A stretch of 64,000 bases of DNA from Paramarasmius palmivorus (lineage: Eukaryota; Basidiomycota; Agaricomycetes; Agaricales; Marasmiaceae): assembly GCA_037176845.1 (NCBI GenBank), contig JAYKXP010000019.1, forward strand, positions 62,001-126,000, written 5' to 3'. This document shows, piece by piece, positions 54,655 through 64,000 of this stretch. Numbering within the stretch: position 1 is the stretch's first letter; every line of letters begins with the position of its first letter. The position numbers were made by a program, and so were the translations under genes. Below the pieces are notes generated by a model that saw nothing but the letters and a program-made list of their open reading frames with translations, had not been told where the DNA came from and did not search any database.

Positions 54655-55632
54655 ATGGATACCTGCGATACTTTACAGACTCGGCATATGAGATACAATG
54701 TCATTATCGGGGCTGTGGGTACTGTGGCCTCGGCCATTCCATACGGTTCGTGCTCCTTCCTCCGAGTCAACGCGAGCTCTTCAAAAACTCACACTGGCAT
54801 CAGGCGCACAGCTTGTTCTTCAATGGATGTGTATTGTGATTCTAAGGTGAGTCATTAGACTTGTCCGCACATATATTGTTGATTTTTACGTTGGTTGTCG
54901 TCATAGACGACCCACTTCTACTTCAGCAAGGGCAAGAAACTTACTTCTCGGAGCAACTCTCTCTATGACGACTTCGTCAACAGTCTTTGTAGCTTGCTCC
55001 GCTGCCGTTGTACCTATGTTAGGCTGCCTGGATGCCTCTTTGCAGGACCTTCGTCGCCTGTGGCCTGACGTGGGGATGAATATTACATTATTCTTAAATG
55101 TATGTGATCAACAAGCGTCGTTTCGTCAGCTATGCCTGATTTCTGGTCCCTATAGATGTTGATTGGTGATGCCGTGTTGTTCTGGAGAGTCTGGGTATTG
55201 TGGAAAAACAACAGCAGAGCGGTTTATGTTCCTGGGGTACTCCTCATCTGCTCGGCCGGTTCGCTCACATTCAACTTGTATTTGTACGTTTTAACCTAGA
55301 GTGTTCTCTAGCGGAGGTTCTGGGGTATTCGCTCTTTAGAATTGTGGTTACGAGCATCGGGCGGCAGCTTGACGGACCAACCCTTATCCTTCCCTATCTG
55401 GGAACCGGACTCTCAATCGTGACAAATCTTGCTACAAACATTTCAATCGGATACTACACCTGGAAAGTTCCAAACCATGTCTAGGACTGGAACCATTACT
55501 AAATCAACACTTACCCTTGATCTAGGTTACATCGGAAAGCCGTACGTGGATTCCTTGCAGATGGCAACCAAAGCGCTCGGCATGAAAAGGTTCTCATACT
55601 TGTTCTGGAGAGTGGCATTACCTACACAGTAA
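54655..55632 (+). pseudogene. Fungal multi-pass membrane protein, copy A (decayed)
   Basis: Starts ATGGATACC at 54655, as copies B and C. Exon-like parts: AVGTVASAIPYG, then SSTVFVACSAAVVPMLG (about 54970), then LIGDAVLFWRVWVLWK (about 55158) and NLATNISIGYYTWK (about 55425). Relative to copy B, the part after CSAGSL loses frame (about 55265-55320). The LIGDAV-WRAW-LWK signature is common in Agaricomycete membrane proteins of unknown function with about seven helices. Confidence 0.65.
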
Positions 55633-56587
55633 TCCTCGTACGTCTCTTCAATTGAACATTGCATGGTTGAAGACTGAGGCTCAGGATAAAATATGGGCTA
55701 GGTGCTTGGTGGGACCATAGGTTGTGTATCGCTTTGCCTAGAGAACCAAACAAGGACGTGGGCGTTGGTACATAATGTTGTAACAACCTTGGGGATGGGC
55801 ATGATAGTGAGTGTATAAATCATCGCTGCCAGGAAATCAGTCTTTAACTCGCCGCCAGAGCATCTACCCCAGCCTTCTCATCGTCGCGGTTTTCCTCCGA
55901 AAATCGACTTGGGATTCGGCAGGGGATATGTTATCCACACAACCATGAAGCTTAGATGGCTTTCTTAGATCTATATACGACTCGGAAGATAATGACATGT
56001 GTATAAAGTCATCTACTTTATTAATTCTGACTTAGTGCTTCAAGAAAAGTCGACGGCCTGATTTAACCTTCCCGAGAACTGGTACCGAAGTGTTGAGATA
56101 CAAATACTGGTGTCATGGTATCGCTACAACTCTTGGACTATTACAATTTTCTGGCGATGCCCATTCCCCGTTGATATACCTGAAGGCCCTGGCCATGGCC
56201 TGAAGCTGAGTATGAGCGCCGTAAGTTAAAGCGCCTGGAACCGAGTATCGATTCCGAAACGAATCACGATGTTCTGTAAAAAAACTTCTTTGCTTCTTCT
56301 CTGCTTGCGACTATGACCTCCCGACTTCGTTCAATCACTTTGACACTCCACATCTACCCTTGAGAAGACGATATGCACATGGTACACAGATCCGCGTTTA
56401 GGGCCCGAACTCGCGACCGGTAGATTCTGGATTCCAAGCAGCGACAAGATTGGAATATAATTACTTCGGGGATTCAAATATTCAGGACGAGGAGCCCAGG
56501 TGCGTTGTGTTGTGCTTTTAAGTTCCATGCTTTTGCTGAGAGTGAGCTCGAGGTTCTTTCCCTCATACCCACCCGCTAACACCTCGC
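55633..56587. other. Downstream part of segmental duplication, no intact gene
   Basis: 55.63-56.1 kb matches 59.05-59.5 kb (for example TTCTCATCGTCG…TTTTCCTCCGAAAATCGACTTGGGA in parts), so the duplication covers more than the gene. No gene seen. Confidence 0.55.
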
Positions 56588-57020
56588 ATGACAATCGCCC
56601 ACAACTACCTCATCGGCGAAATATTCGACATCGTGAAATGGTTTCCTGGCCACACCCAAGAAAAATACAGGTTATGTCTGTGCTCAAACAGTCAAGTATA
56701 CGTCTTTGACCCGACATTCCAAAATTTAGTCAGGCTTGGACTCGGAGCAACGCCCCATCCTTCAGTTCATCAGGTTCCTGCGGATCCCGAGAAGTATGTA
56801 AAGGAGTCAAAGGCGCCTTTACTTGTACGATAATACGCAGTTCCCGCTTGAGACGCAGGGTAAAGTGGATGAGGTGTTCAAGGACTTTGGACCTGGTTCT
56901 AAGAGGTATGCATGTTCTCTGCCCGTTTTCGTTTGTTCGCTAAGGCCGTGTATGGTGAAGGCGGGCAAGGAAGGGGCATTCAAGAGTACTGTAGAGTGGT
57001 TGATCAAGTACCTCTGTAGA
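56588..57020 (+). pseudogene. Decayed dienelactone hydrolase copy
   Basis: Matches exons 4 and 5 of the gene at 52188: IAHNYL, GEIFDIVKWFPGHTQEK, VPADPEKYVKESKAPLL and KAGKEGAFKSTVEWLIKYL. The nucleophile segment GYCFGGR is lost, an internal stop follows LLVR, and the first exons are missing. Confidence 0.8.
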
Positions 57021-57099
57021 GGGAAAAAAACAAGAGAAGAGAGAACGCATCTAGTGTTGGTATCGGGGTATAGGTGCATTGAACGTCGACTTGTTCGAC

Positions 57100-57540
57100 G
57101 AGGGCACTTACTGGGCACTAGGTATGTGCTTGAGCTTGCGTTTTTTGTCCATACATTAACTGGTCTTCAAGGTATCCGTGTTACTCAAGACTGGGAAGAT
57201 ACATGTAAGCCCGAAGCTTCAAGTGACCATCTTTTGTCGACCGACAACATCAATGTCAAACTCATTAATATATCATTGACATATGTCATTAAAACATCAA
57301 GTTTATGCATCAAGAACCGAAACTCGAAACGAAACGCGTATGTATGGCACTGGAACTCGGATGCAGTTGGGTTAAACGTTGACTTTTCCGACGTGAAGGG
57401 GAGGGGAGCGGACACTGCGTACGTACCTAGTTGAGCTTCATTTTTTTGTCCGCGTATTCAACTCGTCTTCAAGCTGTCTGTGCTACTCAAGACTGGGAAG
57501 ATACACGCAGGCCTGACGCTTCAAGCGACCTCTTTCCCCC
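57100..57540 (+). repeat. Dispersed 230-bp repeat, two more units
   Basis: Units near 57100 and 57400, same text as in 53.4-54.1 kb; the second half of the first unit (CATCAATGTCAAACTCATT) also occurs near 53730 and 53970. Confidence 0.6.
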
Positions 57541-58023
57541 TACATTTGGTACTCGCCGGTTGACAGTTTGCGCAACCTTGATGGTCATATTTCCTTTGCC
57601 TTCGTAGAGCCGCCGTCAACATCACCATTGATCATCTCCCGAGGCAGTATTGCTTTTACTTGCGGACGGCGATTGTTCTTGTCCCTTACCCAACCTACCG
57701 TGACCGCAGGTTTGGGATTACTATAGATTTTGTTGGGAACCTCTGCGGAGTCTGTGCCTGTGCGAATCAAGGTGCACTATTATGTTACAAGTCGTGACGG
57801 CCAACCACGATGCTTCTATTTTCTACCATTATTTATCAGTACTCAATAATCACAGTGCTTCGTTACGGCAGTTCTCGCTAAGTGAACTTTCAAGTTGATG
57901 TGGCTGCATTCTGGTTGCATTTGTTGTGCCACTGCCATCGTGAGTATATCAGTAAGAAGGTTTTGTGATGGTTTCTTTCACTCTTCTATAAGGACAGCTC
58001 ATTGTTGGCTTTCGTCATCAAGC

Positions 58024-59053
58024 ATGGATACCTTCGACGATCTACCGACTCGGGATGTTCGATCCATCATCATCACAGGCGCTGTACGTACTCTGGCATC
58101 AGCCATTCCATATGGTTCGTGCACTATTCTCCGAGTCGGCGTGATTCCCTCGAATATTCATGTTGGTATCAGGTGCGCAACTTGTTCTCCAGTGGATATG
58201 TATTGTTATTCTACGGTGAGTGATATTGAGTTTACGCGTTGTGTTTATGATTTTTATGCTGGTTTTGATTGAAGGCGCCCCGCTTCAACTTCAGTGAGGG
58301 CGAGAAACTTACTACTTGGAGCAACACTGTTGATGACGGCTTCATCGACTGTCTATGTGGCTTTGTCTGCCGCTGCTGCACCTGTTTTATACCGTCTGGA
58401 TGTCCCTTGGCAGGATCTTGACCACCTGTGGATTGGTGTGGGGCAGGATGTTACTTTATTCCTGAATGTATGTTATTGATACTATACCATTGGCCGTGCC
58501 TAACCTCTTAGCACCACAGATCTTGATCGGTGACGCTGTTGTGTTCTGGAGAGCTTGGGTATTGTGGAAACACAAATGCAAAGCTGTTTACATTCCTGGT
58601 ATACTACTTACCTGCTCGGCCGGTTCGCTCGCCGTTTCCAAGTTCATATTCGTGCGCTCTAACCCAGAGTACTTGCTAGTGGGAACCCTGGCGCTTGTAC
58701 TCTTTACAATCGTGACAGTGAACATTGGACGACAGCCCAAAGGGCCTTACCTTATCCTTCTCTACCTTGCACTGGGTCTCTCAGTCGTGACGAATCTTGC
58801 TACAAACATTTCAATCGGATACTACACCTGGAAAGTCCCAAAGCTGTATCTGGGACCGGAATCATTACTAAAACAGCTTCTCCTTGATCTAGGTTACACC
58901 GGAAAGCCGTACGTGGATTCCTTGCAAATGGGAGCCAATACGCTCGGCATGAAAAGGTTCTCATGCTTGTTCTGGAGAGTGGTATTACTTATACAGTTAT
59001 ACTTGTACGTCTCTTCAATTGAACATTCTATGGAAAAACGAGGCTCAGCATAG
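58024..59053 (+). pseudogene. Fungal multi-pass membrane protein, copy B (best preserved)
   Basis: ATG 58024 (MDTFDDLPTRDV). Exons suggested: TLASAIPYG segment; LLLGATLLMTASSTVYVALSAAAAP to FLN at about 58468 (donor GTATGT); acceptor CACAG before LIGDAVVFWRAWVLWK at about 58521; then a long frame with three or four hydrophobic segments ending NLATNISIGYYTWK (about 58828). After AIPYG the text matching the fragment at 38.4 kb (YQVRNLFSSGYVLLFY) is in another frame, and the 3' part (LVLESGITYTV-type helix near 58965) is also out of frame. So it is probably broken at both ends unless introns were missed. Confidence 0.6.
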
Positions 59054-60094
59054 AATATGGGCTAGCTGCTTGGTGGGACCATAGGTTGTATATCGTTTTC
59101 CCTTGAGAACCAAACAAGCCTGGCATGGGTATTGGTGAATAATGTCTTCACAGACTTGGGGATGGGCATGATAGTGAGTGTATATATCATTACTGCCAGG
59201 AAATCAGTCTTTAACTCGTCGCTAGAGCATCTACCCCAGCCTTCTCATCGTCGTGATTTTCCTCCGAAAATCGACTTGGGACTTGGCAGGGGATATGTTG
59301 CCCACACAACCATGACGCTTGGATGGCTTTCTCGGATGTATACGACTCGGAGGATACGACATGTAGCTGTGAATTCCGAGTCGTAGTAGAAAAGTCGACG
59401 GTTGATTTATCATTTCCCGAGAAATGGTCTCAAAACTTTGAAATACCAATACTGGTGCCACGGTATTGCTGCAACTCCTGGATTAGTATAATTTGCTGGC
59501 GATGCCCATTCCCCGTTGAAACCTGAAGCTATGCCGTCGCAGCAAAGAACGGCGTAAGCGCCCGGAACCGAGTATCGGTTCATTGCGACGCCGCTTCAGG
59601 CCGCTTCTCTGTTAACGTTTCTTCTCCAACTATGCCAACTCGGACCTCCCCACTTCGTTCAACCACCTCGACATTTTGCATTGACCTTGAAAATACGATA
59701 CGTGCACAATACAAAACGAGTAACGTCTGGCATCTGAACTCGCGTCGACTTGTAGATTCTGTCGCACTAGGTACGTAGCATCAGCAAAATGACATAAACT
59801 TGCCGCTTTTTCGGCATTTTACGGCACAGTGAGTCCCCAAAATCAAGTCCTATACCCCAAAATTTGCCATGAATCTGCTACATTTTATGTCATCTGGAGA
59901 GAATAAGTTCACCTGAAGAGCTTGGTGCAATCTTTGTGACTCCAGAGCGAGGGAGGGATGAAATGGGAACCGTCGTTTTCTGCTGAAATCACATAGCCTG
60001 CGGCTTGTGACTTTTCGCTCTTTTTTCACCGTTTTTGGGCATAAATAGCCCGAAAAGTTGATCAAAAAAGTTCAAAAAGAATTTGCCGATTTGC
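59054..60094. other. Duplicated downstream flank and unassigned sequence
   Basis: 59.05-59.6 kb copies 55.63-56.25 kb. 59.8-60.07 kb is unrelated to anything else in the window; no gene seen. Confidence 0.5.
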
Positions 60095-60530
60095 TGATGT
60101 ACCCGAGCTTGTGTTTTTCCTCCAGACATTCAGCTCGTGTTCAAGTTATCCGTGCTATCCCAATCCCAAGATACACGCAAGTCTGAAGCTTCCGACCATC
60201 TTTCGCCGATCAACTTCAAACTCATTACTCATATATCATTGACATGTCATCAGAGCATCAGGAACCCAATCTCGAAACAAAATGGGCATGGCACTGGAAA
60301 TCGGGTGCAGTTGACCAGGGATTGCCAGGATTGAACGTTGAACACTGACTTCTACGACGTGAAGGAGAGGTGAGCGGGCACTGGGTGCGTATTTGAGCTT
60401 GTGTTTTTTGTCCGTGTATTCAACTCGTTCTCAAGTTGTCCATGCTACTCAAGACCGGAAAGATACTCGCAAACCTAAACGTCTTCAAGCGACCTCCCTC
60501 CTCCCATTCGGTACTCGTTATTTTGCGGAA
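60095..60530 (+). repeat. Dispersed 230-bp repeat, two units
   Basis: Units near 60095 and 60370, same family as at 53.4 and 57.1 kb. Directly after, 60530-60700 resembles 57600-57770, the lead-in of copy B, so a further truncated duplication starts here. Confidence 0.6.
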
Positions 60531-60965
60531 CCTTGATGATCATGGCCGCCGTCAACATCATCATTAATCAAAGTTGCTTTTATATACGGACGGCAATAGT
60601 TGTTGGAGTTCCTTATCTAACCTATCATGACCACAGTGTGCCGATTACTATAGGCTTTGTCGGGAACCTCCCGGTGCGAACCTTGAATATTCAGTGCAGG
60701 CTGGGGAGTATCATTCTATTAGTGCCTGTGATTAACAACACTCATGTTTCGATTCGATCGAACTCCAATCTTTAACGTTCGTGCATGCAAATTTGGGGGT
60801 ACTGTTCTATTTTCAATATTCGATCACCAGCAAAATGTCCGAATGGGTGCAAGCCGCATGCGATCGACTTGCACTTGATTTCGGTGGTTGCATCGAGGTA
60901 AAATTCTTACATGTATATACAATTAGAAAACAATGCAATGATAATAGCATTATAATAGACATGTA

Positions 60966-61140
60966 ACGGGCTTGCAACCAAAGTGAAAATGGCAACTGGC
61001 TGAAAGAATCACAGGGTATTGCAACCCGATTTCAGCCAGATTGTAGCCGGATTTTAACCTGCTTACAATGGGGTACCATTCTTGTGGCCAATTACAACTT
61101 GATTTTAACTATCTTGCAAGTGGTTCCGGCCATGTAAAAG
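60966..61140. repeat. TTGCAA / TTGTAG-rich cluster
   Basis: Repeated short words CTTGCAACC, ATTGCAACCC, ATTGTAGCC, ATTACAACTT, CTTGCAAG separated by about 15-25 bases and joined by GATTTTAAC or GATTTCAGCC. The denser cluster at 63.34-63.67 kb is of the same kind. Confidence 0.5.
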
Positions 61141-63335
61141 AATCGCGAGCGATTGTGTCCTGATGGTTATCAAATCATAGTAATGTAGCCGTCCAATCGC
61201 AATGAACTAGAAAAAAATTTAACTTTACAATCAGAATATAGAACTAATACAACACAACTGTATTCTATGCTGGAAGGATCAATTTGACGCAGCTTATACC
61301 GTCTTAAAGAATGGGATGACAATGGTGACGGCGATGGAGACAATGATATGAACTGAGGAGACGAGGATCTAGAGGGAGGCCGTTGACGGCTGCGGCTGCG
61401 ATGGTGGTGACGTTCGCAGGATCTGGGGATGGTACCTTGGATGTTCATTGCTTGCCTACTTGTGTTTAGCCCTTAGTCAACATAGGAAAATGAGGAATCG
61501 TCTCGTAGCGAGCAGGTATGTCGGCCATGTCAGCCAAACCGAAATGTTAGGACGAGACTCGGATGCGCGAGTGCCAGAGCGAGTCAACGCAAAGGTGGCC
61601 ATGATGAAGATATTGATATTGGTCTCGGAAATGGTGTGGGTAACCCATACTCAGAAGTCCTAGAGTAGCCTCTGCGATGACGATAACAACGAACTCGTTG
61701 CTACATACATGCGCAGAGGCTAATGGACATTTCTGACGTATGGGTGATATTTCAGCGAGCGGCATTCGAGCAGGTTGGGATTGGGAAGGAATTGAATGAA
61801 TCGGAGGTGGCAAGGTAGCTGAATAAGTAGTTGTAGCGTCGAATATTTGAAGAAGGCGGTGGTTCTCGAAAGAGGGGCTTGTGGCGGATGGAAAGGTGTG
61901 TGATGAATGAGGTAAAAGTTTGGCTCTACAAAAGAGGAATTCTATTGAGCGAATGTAAGAAGCAAAAGGACAATGGGTACGCACCTTGCACCCATAAGTG
62001 CCAACTATTCTCCCACCTTCGACGTTCCTTCCAAATCCAGACACATAGCACTAGAGTTGAGAGTCAGTAATAATAAGAAACAAAAGAAAAGAGAACTCTA
62101 CCTTCAAGAACTTGAGCTCATAGTCTCAGCTCGATGTCGTAGACGATGAGCCAGTTGAAATGTTGATGTGCTGGCAATGGCCGCGGTGGAAGGGGTTCAT
62201 GGACCCGCACGTGCAATGTGCGGGACCATGGAAACCTCGGCCCAAATTCGGGTCGCGTGTGACGTCATGTCACTTTTCCCTCTTGTTCTGCTACCACCAC
62301 CATCCCCATCCTCACTGCCCACCATTGCTGGCGATGACGAGCAAAAGAGCTTGCTCGTCGTCTGTACTGGTGAGCACTGTCACCAACCTCTCAATTCCAG
62401 TTTTATTGACACCTCAACAAGGCCAGAAAGATCTCGACACTGTGATGTCGTATCCAGACAACCCTCTGCCCTGACGCGACTATCTCATAGCATACCTTGG
62501 CGACACCTAGGTAAGTCTTACACTGTCTTTCATCCTTCATCAATATTGCCCCTACGCCCCCTTCACTAACCCATATACTCACATAGATACCGTCCCCTTC
62601 AAGCTAGTTTCTCTCTATGCCTCCACTATCTACCTCAACTCCAGACTGCCGTTGTTGATGCGTCGAGTGTCTAGATGTATGTATCTCCCCTATGTTTTGG
62701 TGTTTCACGCTGACCTGTTGTGTCTTAGGCGTCTTCAATTCCACGCACATAGATCGTAGCGGTGAGGTAAATTAATGCCTTTCTGCTTGTTTTACTACTC
62801 ATTCCAATCATGTTCAGAATACACGTTCCGACTGGGCTGTTATTGATCCTGACTGAGCAGGAGAGGTGCAAAGTTTTCGGTATGTGCTCATCGTTTCTGA
62901 TCTGAGCGTGATACTTAGTACTTGAGGCAGAAAACAGTTCTCCGTCAATGTCAATCTTATGCTCTGCGCCCCCTCAAGTAGCTGACTGCCTCTTCGCCAC
63001 CCCAAACGGAATCGCTGACTATCACCTGGAATGCTTTTCTCCCTCGGCGCATACACCCTGTCATCCTGCACATTTTCACCTTGAAGAATTAAAGGTATGT
63101 TTTATATGTTGTGTATATATGCAGTTGACTGAGATATTGATATAGGTTACTGCCTCGATGGGTGTATGTCATCTAGATAATGTAGTATAGATACGGTGTA
63201 AATATATCATAGGTAGCATGAATATGATGCCTTTCTGACACCTGTTACGATGCTGTGAAAGGTGTGACCTACGCATAAGCGCATCCCCTCTTTTTACGAG
63301 GGCGCGAAGGGGATTGGAACCTAATTGTGAGTACT
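61141..63335. other. Unassigned region with possible small-exon gene
   Basis: On the minus strand, frames at 61170-61448 and 61547-62044 are Ser/Pro/Arg-rich and unrecognised. On the plus strand a TGACGTCA palindrome (62260-62267) precedes ATG 62266; the frame from there (MSLFPLVLLPPPSPSS) could be a signal peptide. Several plausible GT-AG introns follow up to 63.15 kb, but I cannot assemble a convincing protein. An inverted repeat CCCGCA…TGCGGG sits at about 62213-62234. Confidence 0.35.
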
Positions 63336-63670
63336 TGCAACCCTCGAAACCCTAGTACCTAGTTGCAAGCTAGGTTGGGTTGTGGTAATGGGGTTAAAAT
63401 CGGGCTGCAATCCAGTTGAAATCCGGTTGCAAGAACCCGCGTCGGTTGCAAGCGCCCTGCAATAAGCGCCGGCGCTTGCAATCATCTTGCATTAGGCTTG
63501 CAATAAACCCGCCTTCTTGTAATATGGTTATAATAGTATTACGATCACATTGTATTTACTTACAGTTTAATTACAGGCCGCTGATCAGAAGGTAACCTAC
63601 CTTGCAAGCAGCTACCAGTATTCCCGGCGCTGCAATTGAATTTGGGGGGCTGCAATCCACCTGCAGCCGT
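63336..63670. repeat. Dense TTGCAA / CTGCAAT cluster
   Basis: More than ten TTGCAA or CTGCAAT words within about 330 bases, many joined by CC or GG triplets (GGTTGCAAG, CTTGCAATC, CTGCAATCC). It lies right before membrane-protein copy C and may be the end of a non-autonomous transposon. Confidence 0.55.
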
Positions 63671-63828
63671 TAGGACATTTTGCTGGTGATGGTCAGCGTG
63701 CCGAGTGGACTTTCAAGTGGGTGCAATTACATCTGTTGGACTGGCACTGCCATCGTGATCATATCAGTACGGCGGTTTCCTTCACTCTTATACTGGGGCA
63801 ACTTGTTGTAGGCTTTCGTTGTCAAACA

Positions 63829-64000
63829 TGGATACCTGCGATGCTCTACCGACTCGGAATATTCGATACGCTGTCATCACCGGCACTGTGTGTACTGTAG
63901 TATCAGCCATTCTGTACGGTTCGTGCTCCCTCCGAGTCAACGCGAGCTCTTCAAATATTCACACTGGCATCAGGTGCACAGCTTGTTCTTCAATGGATGT
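63829..64000 (+). pseudogene. Fungal multi-pass membrane protein, copy C (cut by window end)
   Basis: ATGGATACC at about 63829, then DALPTRNIRYAVITG and AILYGSC as in copies A and B; the upstream text (CACTCTTATACTGGGGCAAC) also matches copy A. The window ends within the first exons. Confidence 0.6.

Overview
The window looks like nuclear DNA of an Agaricomycete (mushroom-forming basidiomycete). Genes are rich in short GT-AG introns. It carries a Helitron, a Ty3/Gypsy element and a KDZ (Kyakuja-Dileera-Zisupton) transposase, fungal NACHT (NLR-like) genes, a secreted GH3 beta-glucosidase, a dienelactone hydrolase and decayed fungal multi-pass membrane genes. All calls come from reading the sequence; no search was run.

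Layout. 1-13.55 kb: an AT-rich Helitron replicase/helicase (5' end outside the window) followed by a tRNA-like gene and six related multi-exon genes. These form three pairs: A/B divergent, C-D and E-F. Each pair has one protein with a Zn2Cys6 cluster and one without. The palindrome CGG-N4-CCG recurs about 30 times here, including six times inside the Helitron coding frame. 13.63-33.17 kb: a 19.5-kb Ty3/Gypsy element with 3.89-kb LTRs that differ by roughly 30 bases. It has gag, protease and pol in three frames with a -1 slippery heptamer at each junction, and two antisense multi-exon genes. One antisense gene encodes a Zn2Cys6 protein and straddles the 3' LTR boundary. A different palindrome, GTGA-N2-TCAC, occurs at least 22 times, and I saw it only inside this element. 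33.18-37.8 kb: a KDZ transposase gene that the retroelement seems to have split, then a 38-bp-period array of GATAGT-N8-ACTATC dyads.

38.9-64 kb: host-like genes. A GH3 beta-glucosidase (minus strand) is followed by two NACHT genes from a roughly 4.4-kb tandem duplication; copy 1 has two single-base indels relative to copy 2. Then come an intron-containing tRNA-His(GTG), an intact dienelactone hydrolase, and tandem segmental copies of a decayed hydrolase and a membrane-protein gene mixed with a roughly 230-bp dispersed repeat.

The most interesting signal is the parallel between two unrelated mobile elements lying side by side. Each is peppered with its own private palindrome. Each carries a Zn2Cys6 gene with identical cysteine spacing (C-x2-C-x6-C-x9-C-x2-C-x6-C in the best copies) next to a partner gene without the cluster. 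I propose, as inference, element-encoded self-recognition systems, comparable in logic to the VANC anti-silencing proteins of Arabidopsis VANDAL transposons.
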